DNA of 64,000 nucleotides from Gnetum montanum. Its lineage: Eukaryota > Streptophyta > Gnetopsida > Gnetales > Gnetaceae. This document shows, piece after piece, positions 1-12,164 of this stretch. The notes below the pieces were generated by a model. That model did not search any database and was not told the DNA's origin. It saw nothing but the letters and a program-made list of their open reading frames with translations. Where the stretch lies: assembly GCA_015680685.1 (NCBI GenBank), contig MNCI01033523.1, positions 126,001-190,000 of the forward strand. Reading direction: 5' to 3'. The translations under genes and the position numbers were made by a program. How positions within the stretch are numbered: the first letter of the stretch is position 1; the number at the start of each line of letters is the position of its first letter.

Positions 1-1000
1 TAAATCAAAACATTACTATTTAAAACTCTGTACCTTGAGCCAAGCATTTGTGCAAATTAAAGGCATAGAAGAGGCTACACAGACAAGCAATGACCTAACC
101 TACTTGACCTTTAGGAGCCAACATACCAAAAAAGATAAATCCAAGATGATGGTAGCAGCAATGGCTGAGTCAACCCAACTTAGCCATCTAGGATAAAAAG
201 GAAAACAACTTGTTGTCTCAAATGGCTATGAAAGAAATACACCTATGCCTACACCTGAAACTTCCTCAAATAGGAATACCAACATGGGTCACGCTCGTAC
301 ATTCAAAATAAAAGACCCTATCCAATACACACTCTTGCCCATGAAACCTTCAGAGTTGCTTGATTAACTTCTAAAGGCTATGCTAATTAAACATAAACAA
401 ATATCTCCTGAAGCATCTCAAAAACATGATAGGTTCTGTGAGCTAGCCAAAAATCCATCTTTAACAACACCTAATGAACTACCCATTCGAAGAGGTTTTA
501 GGTTAGATAGGTTTTTCAAGTATCACCAACGACCTAGTCATGGAACTAATTACTTTTTCACCTTCAAATAGGATATACAACACATGATTGATAGGGGTGA
601 AGTAGTGTTTGATGAGGCAAACCTAATAAGACCTCAGAACTAGCCCATGGGGGTCTATAAGGATCCTCTCAATGCTAGTGAAGCACCTTATGTAATTAAT
701 ACCATCCATGTGGAGAATAGACAAGATGTCCCATGAAAACCTTTTGTGATTCATAGACTTTCAAAAAACACACCTACACCAGCATCTTCTAAAACCCCTT
801 TCACCATATGTGCATCCCCTACATCACAAAAACCATTCGTTATCCATGTACCTCCTTCCGTTACCAGAATGACCATACCATTCGAAAACTAACCCATTCC
901 TTTTGTGGTCAAGATGCCAAAACACCCTGGCACACACCCACCTCTACTCCCTTGTGACCTCTGGAAGAACGTCTTGCTGATAGGTTAACAAGAGAATGTC
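1..1000 (+). pseudogene. gag: Tat gag, C-terminal part (broken)
   Basis: Gag forms the nucleocapsid of the retrotransposon particle. Bases 25-160 read as a stretch with SQAF and SNDL motifs, matched by SLTQAF and ASNDL in the gag of Tat copy 3 near 55330-55400. At 521-640 the frame gives a YH-x5-HGTNYFF pattern followed by DIQHMIDRGEVVF, the conserved end of Tat gag; copy 3 has the same block at 55791-55880. Stops interrupt the frame, for example at 569 and 641, and the stretch from about 650 to 1000 is a poorly conserved proline-rich tail. There is no CCHC zinc knuckle, as expected for this lineage. Confidence 0.7.
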
Positions 1001-1318
1001 TGGAAAGAGAGAATAGTTAGCACAAATTAGGACAATCAAAGCCTACACCGCTAAATGTTGTTCCTATGGGTCCGTCTGTCAATGAGCCTAGTACGAGCCA
1101 TCAAAACAAGGATAATGTCATGGGTTGTGTCCCAAACCTAGCAACCTTAGTCACTAACAAAAACATTCTTCCATGAGAAATATGAATGTTGGGACAAATG
1201 GACCAAATTTCCATTAACAAGAGTGTCCCAAATGGTAAAGACATGGCAAGCACATTAACCAAGGTCACACAAGCCTTGAAATAAAAAAAATACTTCTTTA
1301 AGTCTATATGACATAGTA

Positions 1319-1958
1319 ATGACTTCATCGGTATATCGAGAAGCTCTTGTATGGATGCTAACCTTGATCCCTATTAGTGAGGACCTTCCTGCAGATGAAC
1401 CATCTATTTATGCAATATTGTCCCCACAACTTCAGGAATCAAAGGCCACATCCCTAGAGTTCTATGCTAAGGACATTAAGCTAGATGAGAAAATAGGAGA
1501 AGTCACCATAGCTCCTATGTTAATAATGATACAGGTTAATCATTTCAAGATACATAGGGTGCATGTTGTTGATGGTGCATCCACAAATGTAATACCTTTT
1601 CCTGTCATCAAAAATCTAGGACTTAATTCAACACACAAAAACTTCTTTTCTAAAATATTTTAGTGATTCACGTGTTGGGGTAAAAGGTTTGGTTAGCTTA
1701 GATTTCATAGTCGGGGACCAATTCCCCACATTAGCTGAATTTGTAGTCGTTGACGAAATGTCAGGGTTCAATCTGATTCTAGGACATCACTGGCTAGCCC
1801 AACTTAAAGTGATTTCCTCACCAATCCATCAAGAGATACACCTACCTTATGAGGGTGGTGAAATAATCATACATGTAGATACAACCATACCAATCACTTT
1901 CCCACATCCTGAAGTAAGTCAAGAGTCAAAAATTGAGTTCATTGAGCCTAAGCAATAA
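1319..1958 (+). pseudogene. pro: Tat aspartic protease (frameshifted)
   Basis: Retroelement protease releases Gag and Pol proteins. The active-site loop lies at 1571-1600, where the frame reads D-G-A-S-T-N-V in place of the usual D-G-(G/S)-S-x-N-V. The flap and C-terminal hydrophobic motif ILGHHWL is at 1776-1796 (family pattern ILGRxWL). The two halves (1319-1663 and 1689-1958) are in different frames, with a stop at 1661-1663, so no full protease can be made. The acidic tail at 1980-2183 is probably the start of the linker to RT, and the antisense-gene block follows. The family call is firm; the exact ends are not. Confidence 0.75.
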
Positions 1959-2196
1959 ACTATAAACATACATCAAGACATGAACCCAACGTTAACTCAT
2001 GACCCTACTAGGATTGAAGAAACACAAGAAGATGGAAACATAGGAGCCATTCCTACTGATGTTTCCAGGTCAGAACTACCCTTTGACATCACCGATGAAG
2101 GGGAGGGTGAGTATAAAATCATACCTACATGTCCAAACCCACATGTTAAGCTACAAAAGATTAAATGCCAACTCAACAACTAGAACAAAATTATCC

Positions 2197-2365
2197 CATG
2201 TTTGAAATGATGTTAAACTACCATATGTCTGAAATGACGTTAAACTACCACATGTCTAAAATGATGTTAAACTACCACATGTCGAAAATGACGTTAAACT
2301 ACCACATGTCCAAAATGATGTTAAACTACCAATCTTCTGGTATGATGTTAAACTACCAATGAACA
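2197..2365 (+). repeat. 27-bp tandem repeat, open in one frame
   Basis: About six copies of a 27-bp unit with the core gttaaactaccacatgtc; repeat starts at 2239, 2266 and 2293 show the 27-bp period. Because 27 is a multiple of three, one frame stays open through the array and reads as nine-residue units of the type M(M/T)LNYHMSK. The related core ttaaactacca recurs at 8500-8570 and in the 3' region near 12540. The array sits just after the protease. Confidence 0.8.
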
Positions 2366-2927
2366 TCTGAAATGACATTAAACTAGCCATGGTCCAAAAT
2401 GGTTGGTTCCTTTTAAAATATTTCTAAAACTATTATTACTTTTGGCCTGCCATGGCATAAAACTGGCAAATCTTTCTTTGCTTAGCAACAGAGGCAATAG
2501 TCCATCATGACTCTAAATTGGTGTGAACAGCCCAAAATGGCTTTAAACTAGGATTTATTACATTACAGGTTTACAAAAATTCACTATGTTATGTCAAATT
2601 CTCATTTAAATGATACAAGTTACAGCCTTAATTTATGACTTCAATGTTACTTTCCTATTTTACAAGTATTGATTCACAATTTGTTCCTCCATTTTATAGT
2701 TAGTTACAAGTATATGTTCACTATAATACTTGAAAAGGAAAATAAAAAGAGAAAACATATAAAAAAAATAAAAATGAGTCAATATGGTAGTGAAATTCCA
2801 ACACGTTATGCCATAACTAGGTCCATGTTATTACATTTCTCCACCATACATTTCCATCAAAAATCCAAAAAAATCTCAAAAACATTTAATAGCTAAAATT
2901 TGATTAATGATAAGCTCATAGATGGGG
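2366..2927. other. Non-coding spacer inside Tat copy 1
   Basis: This stretch holds further loose copies of the cat-ggc-(t)taaact motif (2380-2550), then AT-rich DNA. I see no conserved coding frame. On the - strand it lies just beyond the stop codon of the antisense gene, so it would be that gene's 3' flank. Confidence 0.5.
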
Positions 2928-5900
2928 CTACTCCCCAAGATCCTCTTCATCATTTGCTCTTTCTCCACTGGGGCTAGCTCCATCATTAACATGTCCCTAT
3001 AACAGAAAACAAAACAAAATAGGTAAGAGCAGTAAGGAAAATCATGAACGCAAAAAAAAATTAGAAATACAGTAACACTAATAATAAAAACAACAAAACC
3101 ATACAAAAATGAATGCAAAAAAATTAGGAAAAAATAGTAACACTCACAAGTCAGGAGGATCCTAAGTGGACCTCCAAATGCCGTAGAATCTCTACCCCAG
3201 GCACATTCGCCCAATCCTCCAAGCCAAGATCAATGCCAACTAAAGTTTTCCCCTTGTCCACTAAGGTCCAGGTAGCATGCTCAAGAGAGAACATGCTTGT
3301 AGAAGCCTCCCTAGAGGTAGTGGTGATCGTTATCTTGGGAGATCCTTCCACCGCAGTGCACTTGGCGAACCTATCATAAGCAAACTACAAGCCTAACCCA
3401 TCAATGAACATCTCCATCCGACGATGTTCAACTGACTCTTCCTTCAACCATATCTTGTATTGATTCTTGTGGTCCTTTTGGTCTTGGCCCCACTTCCGTA
3501 CCTTAGTCTCAAATGACTTCCAATCATGACATTTTCTATTCAGCAAATCTATCTGTGCCTGTTGCTTAGCCAAATCCTGTGTAGCTTACACCTTTCTATT
3601 CAAAACCATCTAGTAGCATGCATAGGTGATTTTAGAAGTATGCCAAGTGCTATTGCTAGATAGTCTAGCAATAGCAAAATTATAATGAGACTGGAGATCC
3701 CCATTCTTCTCTCTCTCCTTTGCTAGTACTTCTTTCAATGAATGCACTTTGTCCCATAAGTATTTAATTGAACACCTACAAGTCCAAAGCAGCTTGGCAT
3801 TCTGTACGACACAACCAGAGACTGCATCGTACACATTCCTTGGGACTTGCTCAACATTCCCTGGAAATTCAGGGAAAGCATTAATGTGAGTAGCTTCAGA
3901 GGGATCCCATTGAAGCTTGGCACTTGTAGGTGTAAGCAACACACACATAAATCACCTATAATCAATGATGAACCCAAACACTAAGTGCAATGCATGACAT
4001 ACACATACCTAGTTCTAGATGTACTTCTTGTAGGTGAGCAAAAATATCATCAATAATGCCTTTAATAAAGTCTAGCTTACTAGGCATCTTAGGCCATGGT
4101 CTTAGTTGATCGGTTGATGTAGGACAAGTAGGGGAGGTCGCGTTGATTAGAATCTGTGTTCCTGATATCTTTGCCTAAGATGTGTGTGCCTCAGAAGTCT
4201 CAGCATTTACCTCTGATGCTAGAAACAATCAAAATAATTAAGAGCAATGCATGAGAATTAAAAAGTACAAAGACATAGATTGCACTGAAAGAAACATACT
4301 AAAAAACCCTTTGCCATTAGGCTGGGGTGGATCCAAGCTGAAATGATCCATTGAAGAAGCCATCAAGGACATCCCTTTCATCACTAGGTTGCTTTGCTTA
4401 ACTGCATCCATAGCCTCTGCAAGCTTTGTCCCCATGATGTTTGTCACATATTCCTCTCGCAAGGTAGGATGTTCTTTGATTATTTCTTCTCTTTCCTTTG
4501 CTTCTTCTTTTGGCCCTATGACAATTACTTCAGGATCAGCCATTGGGGCCAAGATCTCTCTCTCTCTCTCAACACTCTCCTCTAATGATTCCAAAATCTT
4601 AGAGTTAGCATAACATAGTATATATAATGTATAGATTAAAAAATAACAAATATTAGATAATTTATAATAGTAAGACAAAATTCTTACTTTCCATTGGTAG
4701 TACAAAATGAATCTTCTTTACTCTTGGTGGTATCACATCTAGGACAGGCTCCCTTGAACGTTCTCTCATCTTCACCTTCATTTTGGACTTTCCAACGGTC
4801 TTGCTAATTAAACGTTTAGATCTTTTTACAAATGTGCATAGCCTAGGTGGTTCCAATCCCAAGCTATCATGGGAATGATCATAATAGGTAACTACACCTC
4901 TAGTGGCAACTGATGTAGATTCCTCAATTTCTTCTGGTGGATCCTAGGATCTGGTGATGCTAATAGGTGGCGAACCCAAGGATGGGAGAATTGTAAACAA
5001 TCCCTCAAAACATGGAGGGTATCATCGTAAACTACTAAGAACTCAGCAAACCTACATAAATACCCCACAAAGAAGGCTAACGTGAAATGGAAATTAGCAT
5101 GGGTGTCCGAACGTAACCTAATAATCTCCCGGTGAAAACTAGATAAAAGGAACTGTGCCCAATTGTAGCACCAGCCTGTCTCTAAGACTACATGTATGAC
5201 ACACATAGACTCGATCCTAATATTTCTCCCTTGAGAAAGAGATTTAGGGAATGTCCTTGCCTAGAAGAGAGGATATAGAAAGTTCACCTCCACTAATCAG
5301 GTGTTGTTTTGCATAGAAAAACCTTTATGACCCCGAGATACACCTAACCATTCCTTCAATTCTTTTATAACTTGGTCCTCCTTGGTTGCTTTATCTATGG
5401 CCACCATGGCACCATCAATGGACATGCCAAAAAGGTCAAACATGAATTCAGTGGTCAAATGAAAAGATACCTTGACCCCTCAGACCTGCGTCCTAAAATA
5501 GGAAGCATCATCATTGAAGGAATCAATAATGGTGACTATCTTAGTAGCCAAGATGCTAGGAGTCAAAGCTAAAAACAAGTCCATCAAACTTGCCTGGGTA
5601 AGGTGACTGATGGTCAACTCAGAAGCTCCCCTTTGCAACCACTTTTGTGATTGCTCCACCTCCTCAAATTTCATGAAAAGGGTGGCCTTAATGCGCCCCA
5701 TTATAATAGTGACTTCTTTGGGAGGGATGGATGCTGTAAAGAGAAAAAATAGAGCAAAAAAAGGTTAAAAACATGGTAAACAATAATGTAACTAAGAGAA
5801 AGAAAAAATGGAGTCTAGGGTATGGCCATTTACCATCAGTAGGTAGCATAGGAGGGGCAAGTGCAGGATCAATTCTTTGAGGAAAGATTGGCCCTCGGGA

Positions 5901-8280
5901 AGACCATTCCTCATGCAACCAACCTCGAGCTTGGAAAAGTTCAAAGGCTCTTGAAAATTGCCTATGGTAGTCAATGAGAGCCATCTTTGCTTGGTCCAAC
6001 ACTGCAGCACAAAGAATGGGGCCTACCATAAACTTCTCTAGTGCTATGTGCATTAAGGAAAGCCCACCATCATCATCGCGCATCCCATGTTCATCCAAAT
6101 GCGGCCTACATAGGAAGATAAAATTTACGTTTAGAGGATGGCATAAAATTTAAAACGGAATCACAAGTTAAAATGAAATATAAGGGAGCATACCTATCCA
6201 CTCTATATACTATCCTAGGGGGTATTGGAATAGAGTGTGCACATGAAGAGCTAGGAAAAGTGTCTTGCTACTATTGTAGTGACTACATGTTGGTAGCTCC
6301 CACACATGAGTCAAGGGATGTGTTGACCTAGGACCTTCAACAGAGCCTCCTGCAACCTTGAAAAGTCCCTCGTCAATATCAGTAACAAAGGCAAGCATGC
6401 CTTGTGTGGACCCGGACAACACTGTCTCAATGATATCATGAGCCAATTGTTCACTCAAATCAGACCATATGACCACACTAAAATGCTGCAAGATGAAAGA
6501 AAAAAATGAACTGACACTAGGATGAAACCATATCACATGGGGCCCGATGTGCAAGTCATAGGGGAGTGTGTCTGGTCCAAAAGGGTCAAACCAAGCAAGC
6601 ACCCCAACAAGCTCAACCACCAAAAGAGAAGATCTGGGTCCCCTGCACACGGCCCAAACAATAGGTAAGTGAAAAATTTAAGTGCTAACCATAGGGCAAA
6701 ACCACATAAAATCAAAAATCACATAAACAGATACTTTAAAATCACTAACTTCACCCCATGAGACAAGGACACTAACATCTATTTAGTATAACCTGATGCT
6801 TACTGGGGTACATTGAAATTGATTTCAAAGCATATCCATGTTTAAATCATCAATTCCGGAAAAAAACAAGCAATATATATAATATAAAATTTAGAAATCA
6901 TTGAACATCTTGGAAAATTCTTTTCAAAGCGAGGGAGACTTGACACTCACACCACAACCTCTCAAAGGCAACTCACACTAGAAGGTTATTCCAAAAAAGT
7001 CATGGAGTCCTTGGTCAACATTCATGCTAGGTGCTCACAATTGCTATCTAGAACCTATTAATCATATAGCGGCCAATGGAGAAACAAAAAAGGGAATAGG
7101 CCTTCTCCAACCAACCAAGTCATGTTGAGGCTTCCACTACCAAGTCATGCACCAAGTCAAGCCCTCCCTACAACCACTTCCTTGTAACCATTGACCTGCA
7201 ACCAAGTCACGTTGGGCCTTCCCACCCCACCAGCAGCTCATGCTAGGTCTTCATCCCCAAAAATCATGCTAGCCTTCCCACATTCTAGCTCATACTAGAA
7301 CTACAACCTGTTCTAAAAACCTACCCACGTTCACACTGGCCATGTCCTCCATGAAAAGCCCAAGGGCCAAAATCCTCCAAAATTTACAAGTCATGCTAGG
7401 TTCTCAAAACAAGTCACGCTGGCCTTGCAAGCAAGCCACTAACAGGTCACGCTGGGCATTCCCACTGAAAATAGCTCTAAGTACTTCTGCTGATGAAATC
7501 TTTAGATTTTGTTTGTAGTAGGTAGATCAATGCAGTAATGGTGCAATACATAACTCGAAATTCACCATTGTACTCATGTATCCTCACACAACCTCACTGC
7601 CTAGAACTCCCACCAACAAATTCGTGCTAATCATTTGCCTTGGCAAGCCAAAATTTTCACATGTCACGTTGTCCTGGGAGGCCAAAATTTTCTTAAGTCA
7701 CGCTACTCAGAGACTAAAACCCAAAAATCCCAAGTCATGCTGAGTTCCTTCTAAAACCCAAAAATTGCAATCACGCTGAGTTCTTTCTAAAACCAAAAAA
7801 TTGTAGTCATGCTGAGTTCCCCAAAATTCAAAATTGCAAATCACGTAGAGTTCCCCAAATTTCCAACATCTCTGTAGTCATGTTACCCTCCAAAACTAGA
7901 AAATGTTTCCAAAAATCCAAAATTTTCAAATCATGCTACCCTAGCTGCAAAGCCAAAATTTTTTAGTCACGTTACACCCAAAAACCCTATCGAAAGCCAT
8001 GTCAAGAAAGCCAAAAACCCAGAAAAACCGAAAATGCCATGATTCCAAAAGTCCCAAAGCCCAAATCACAGCACAAAATCTCACCCTAGGTAATGCTACT
8101 AGCACAAATACCAGAGAAAAATTTGGGGCTAAGAATTTACCTATGCAGGTCCTTCTTCCACGTCGGAATTGTGGCTTGAGGGAGACATTAGAGGATCTCT
8201 TCACTCTTCTCCACGAACACCAGGGCTACCTGCTTCCTTCCCTTGCCCCCGCATGCCTTATCCTTGCTCTTGTCATTCAT
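2928..8280 (-). pseudogene. Antisense multi-exon gene inside Tat copy 1 (unknown product, decayed)
   Basis: On the - strand I can chain eight exons: 8280-8141, 6642-6194, 6105-5834, 5733-4688, 4597-4300, 4218-4009, 3955-3148 and 2996-2928. Each intron begins GT and ends AG. Phases agree at the junctions of exons 1/2, 2/3, 3/4, 5/6, 6/7 and 7/8; only 4/5 does not fit. The chain starts with ATG at 8280 and ends with TAG at 2930-2928, about 1,100 codons. It contains several in-frame stops (for example near 8190, 5482, 3612 and 3151), a frameshift near 4880, another in exon 2, and an apparent 2-bp GT expansion near 3943. The first half has hydrophobic, Trp-rich globular sequence (GWLHEEW, LVEVNFLYP, AFFVGYLCR). 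Exon 5 is charged. Exon 7 looks like a coiled coil (3900-3400) and the C-terminus is acidic. I recognise no domain. Antisense ORFs are known in Tat elements, but between integrase and the 3' LTR, not here. Confidence 0.6.
6990..7980. repeat. Dispersed GTCAYGCT motif in intron 1 of the antisense gene
   Basis: About twenty copies of a short motif of the form (a)gtca(c/t)g(c/t)t(g/a) are scattered here, for example at 7112, 7205, 7391, 7421, 7455, 7697, 7734, 7771, 7806, 7876 and 7966. Spacing is irregular, so this is not a simple tandem array. On the - strand the motif reads agc(g/a)tgac. The same word occurs on the + strand in the U3 part of the Tat LTR at 14430-14720. Its role is unknown. Confidence 0.6.
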
Positions 8281-8781
8281 GGTCACGATGACACTAACAC
8301 TAATGCCTTGGCTCACGCTACACTCTGGTAGGTCCTGTTGTCCTTCCAAATTTCCAACAACTCATGTTAACAGANTCCGAAACCTTTTTGTTCACTCTAA
8401 AATTTAAAAATATAGAATTTGAGAGCCAAAATTTTAAATTAAAAAATTTAAAAATAGAGCATACACTTAGTCCAAAATGACAAAGTCAACATGTGGCTCA
8501 ATACGACCTTAAACTACCATGTGGCCTAGTATGGCCTTAAACTACCATCTGGCTAGGTATGACCTTAAGCTTCCATGAATTCCACTGCATCTTCGAATTT
8601 TTTGTCAGTATATAGTTCACTTATATTTAGCAACTCCTTTGCCAAGAGGATGTCTCTTACTCTGCTCCTATTTTAATATTGGCAGGAGCAAACACATGGC
8701 CACCAAGAATATCCTCTCAACATTATCTTTTGATGGACCATACAAGGAGGTAGAAAGGACAATCAACCTGAATCCTTAAAG
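8281..8781. other. Junction between antisense block and RT linker, with short repeats and an N
   Basis: Base 8375 is an N. At 8490-8570 there are two to three copies of a unit of about 31 bp with the core ccttaaactaccat, related to the 27-bp array at 2197 and to the repeats after integrase. From about 8680 the + strand approaches the RT linker. I see no separate gene. Repeats of the same kind on both sides of the antisense block may mark where that block joined the element. Confidence 0.5.
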
Positions 8782-9600
8782 TTGAATCTGTCCACCTATA
8801 CCAATTTAATAGTCTCCACTCAAGAAACATTAGATTGGCCTAAAAACATGACTAAAACTCTATATTTAGAAGTTAATAATATCACTGAAGATCCTCTAGT
8901 TGAAATCCCCGTTACCACGATCAATGGCAAAACTAGAACATTGAAATTAAGTGGATTACTAGACTCGCAACTCGTAGGTGACATCACTCAAGTATTAAAA
9001 GATAACATAAAAAAGTTCGCATGGTCATATACCAGGACTAGACCCCCGGACCATCCAACACAACATTATTCTTGATGAAAAAATTAAACGAGTGAAGCAA
9101 AAAGTAAGGAAGGTCCGACCCAAGGTTGCATTGGTCGTCCGTACTAAAATCACAAAGCTCTATCAAGCTGGTTTCATCCGGGCCGTCAACCATTCCGATT
9201 TGGTATGAAACATTGTTGTAGTCCCTAAGAAGAATGGTAGTATACACATATGCATTGACTTCCGTGATCTCAACATAGCCATTATAAAGGATGACTTTCT
9301 GTTACCTAGCATTGATCAAATTATTGACACAACTATTGGACATGCACTATTGTCCTTTATGGATGGATTTTTAGGGTATAATCAAATAAGAATCAATTTG
9401 GAACATCAACTTAAAATAATATTCATGACACCTTGGGGTACATTCTATTATACAATGATGCCATTTGGCCTTAAAAAGGTAGGAGCTACATATCAGCGAG
9501 AAATGACATACATATTTAGTGATTACATACTCAATTGTCTCAATGATTATGTTGATGATATTGCAGTAAAAAATAAAACAACTTAACAACATGAAAAATA
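8782..9600 (+). pseudogene. pol: Tat reverse transcriptase (broken)
   Basis: RT copies the element RNA into DNA. The linker runs from 8782 and includes FAWSY at 9019-9033, just before the start of RT in Tat elements. RT blocks follow: KLYQAGFI at about 9158, VVPKKNGS at 9220, ICIDFRDLN at 9250, FMDGFLGYNQI at 9357, the MPFGL block at 9460, and the catalytic YVDD at 9548-9559, which is intact. The frame is broken near 9070 and by a stop at 9207. The likely source of the stops is transition decay. Family membership is clear. Confidence 0.85.
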
Positions 9601-10260
9601 TCTAGACTTAGTGCTTAAATAATGTCTCAAATATGACTGTAGACTCAATCCAAAGAAATGCATTTTTGGTGTCAAAACGGGAAAAATGCTTGGTTTCCTA
9701 GGCTCTAAAATAGGGATACGGGTAGACCCCAATAAGGTCAAAGAAATAACCAATATGAAACCACCAAGAAACCTCACCAAACTACGTGGCCTCCAAGGTA
9801 GACTACAATTCATCAGATGCTTTATCGAAAGGCTGACGGATAAGTTGAGTCCCATGCAACATCTATTACGAAAGAATGTACATTTCCAATGGACTCAACA
9901 ATGCCAGGAAGCATTCAAGAACATAAAACAAGAGTTGGCTCAACTACCAACTGTTTATCTTCCATAAAGTGATAAACCTTTCTACATCTACCTTGCAACT
10001 TCTGATTCCTCCATTGCATTGATGCTTTCTCAAAAATGCAAGGATGGAGTTGAAATCCCTATGTATTACCTGAGCCATGCATTAATTTCCTATGAATAAT
10101 GATACAACAATGTAGAAAAATCATGCCTTTCCCTCGTCTTCTCCTAGAAGAAATGGCACCATTATCTCTCCCAAAATTAGGTTTACATCATTTGTAGGGA
10201 TAATGTACTCCGTTCCATCACTAACAACATCTACCAATCAAGTAGGATAGCTAGGTGAAA
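9600..10260 (+). pseudogene. pol: Tat RT connection and RNase H (broken)
   Basis: The frame at 9686-9967 gives the post-RT connection (LGFLGSKIGIRVDP, then LRGLQGRLQFIRCFI), a standard block after the gypsy YVDD motif. The first RNase H domain follows at about 9968-10250, with FYIYLATS and YYLSHAL blocks and several stops (10098, 10147). RNase H removes the RNA strand during reverse transcription. Confidence 0.75.
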
Positions 10261-10419
10261 AGCGATGATCGCAGTGTTTGACCTACACTATGTTGCTCAA
10301 TCTTCCACAAAAGTTCAAGCAATAATTACACAATTAGCCATCTCGCCAATACATGATCAAGTAATAGTCAACCTTGAATTCCCTAATGATAATGTCAATA
10401 GTATAGACACTGTACCTAA

Positions 10420-10760
10420 CAACTATGAGGTAATCCTCTACTTCGATGGAGCTTCAACCTCCCAAGGAGAAAGTGCAGCGGCCATTTTAGTATATCCCTC
10501 TGGAGAAATCCAACACTTCACATATCAATTAACTTTTCCTTGTACCAATAATGTTGTAAAATATGAAGGTCTTCTTAGAGGCCTTCAAGCGGTGTTGACT
10601 TTGGGAATTTCACATCTTATAGCTCAAGGAGATTCATAATTAGTCATTAATCAAGTCACTAAGATTTACGCATGTAAGACTCCCCATTTGAAACTGTACT
10701 ATGATTTGACCAAACATCTGGTAAAACAACTAGTGGAAACAGATATACAACATGTTCCTA
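10420..10760 (+). pseudogene. pol: Second, archaeal-type RNase H (Tat hallmark)
   Basis: At 10429-10640 the frame reads a fresh RNase H fold start (LYFDGAST), a central TNNVVKYEGLLRGL block, and a GDS ending just before a stop at 10637-10639, where the family has GDSQL. The acidic residues in these blocks (D in YFDG, E in KYEGL, D in GDS) are the catalytic carboxylates of the family. A second RNase H between the RT-RNase H unit and integrase defines the Tat lineage. The same domain is present in copy 2 at 17080-17300. Confidence 0.8.
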
Positions 10761-10949
10761 AAAGTGAAAGCACCATTGTTGATGCACTTGCCACACTAGC
10801 CTTAAACATGACACCTAAAATGTTCCATGTGTTGCCTAGTTCTATAACAAATTATGCCGAACCTATAATCAACACTTGTACGAAATGCCTATAGCATCCA
10901 TTAGCACAACACATGCAATAGAATGGTACGATGACATAAAAGAGTACCT

Positions 10950-12160
10950 TCTATGAGGCAAACCTCCACAACACTTGAGAAACACTCAAAAGGACGCTGT
11001 GCGAAAATGCTCCCAACAATATGCCTTAATAGGGAACACTTTGTGTCACAAATCTTATGAAGGAATTTTGCTAATGTGTGTTAGTGGCATTGACAGTCAA
11101 ACAATTGTAGAACAAGTTGATGAAGGACTTTGTGGAGGGCACATCGCACCCAAAGAAATGACAACAAAAATTAGGCGCTTAGGCTACCACTAGCCACACA
11201 TGGAGTACGATTGCATCTCCAAGGTAAGAACATGTGACATTTTCCAAAAGCATGGTAATCTAATATATGTGCCACCAAAAAAACTACATATAATGCAAAT
11301 CACGTGGCCATTTCAAAAATGGGGATTAGACTTAATTGGAACAATAATACCATCATCCTCTGTAGGACGTAGCTTCATTATTACTGTAACTGAATATTTT
11401 ACAAAGTGGGTGGAAGCTATTCCCCTTAGGAAGACCACCTCAAAACACATTTTCACTTTCATAATAGAAAATATCGTGATCCATTTTGGTATTCCAATGA
11501 CCATTGTTACTGACAATGGGTCATAGTTTAGCAGTGAAAATAATAAAAGCTTATGTGAGAGTCTAGGCATTAAACATTCATTTGCATCACCCTACTACCC
11601 ATAGAGAAATGGTTAAGTAGAGGCTACAAAAAAAACTATCATGATGCTCAAAAAGATGCTAAATTAGAGCAAGAAATGATGGCATGAATAATTGGTCTAT
11701 GCATTGTGGACATACAGAATGATACATCGAACACCTACAGGTAAAACTCCATATAGTCTTGTATACAGATCTGAAGCTATTTTACCTTTAGAATTGTAGG
11801 TTCCCTCATTGTAGATAGTTCTCTTGGGCCTTCTCCATGAAAATCAAAACAGCGAACTGTGCATCGCTGACCTTGAATCGATAGAGGAGGAACGTGTGCA
11901 AATGCTTGATCAAATCTAATGGTACCAGAAATAATAGCAGTAATGACAAAAACACGATCTGCACAAACACCCAATCAAAGAAGGAGACTTAGTCCTTAAA
12001 GTCGTACGTGAACACTCAAACAAATTCTCAGCCAACTGGGAAGGACCTTACTTGGTCACCAAAGTGTACAATAATAGAGCATTCAAACTTGCTAACATGA
12101 ATGAGAATGAGTTTGCTAATCCTACAAATCATTTGTACTTGAAACGATACTATGTCTGAT
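10950..12160 (+). pseudogene. pol: Tat integrase (broken)
   Basis: Integrase inserts the cDNA into chromosomal DNA. The N-terminal zinc-binding region lies at about 11130-11260 (GGHIAPKEM, then YH, then RTCDIF). The last Cys of the HHCC set appears to be Phe. The core contains WGLDLIG at about 11320 (first Asp), VTDNGS at 11503-11526 (second Asp) and VEATKK at about 11618 (Glu). At 11527, 11601 and 11614 stops stand where Gln is usual. The C-terminal part with the FSANWEGPY block is at 12022-12050. The domain order is normal, but the gene is dead. Confidence 0.8.
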
Positions 12161-12164
12161 AAAC

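Noticed and set aside
8-29. Possible 5' LTR or PBS at the window start
   Set aside because: The first bases already read as gag and match gag of Tat copy 3; no LTR border is present.
3735-3977. 80-codon - strand frame overlapping exon 7
   Set aside because: It is the shifted frame of the same exon, created by an apparent 2-bp GT expansion; the other frame continues the coiled-coil part.
4389-4613. Two + strand frames of 63-74 codons
   Set aside because: They are opposite-strand shadows of exon 5 of the antisense gene.
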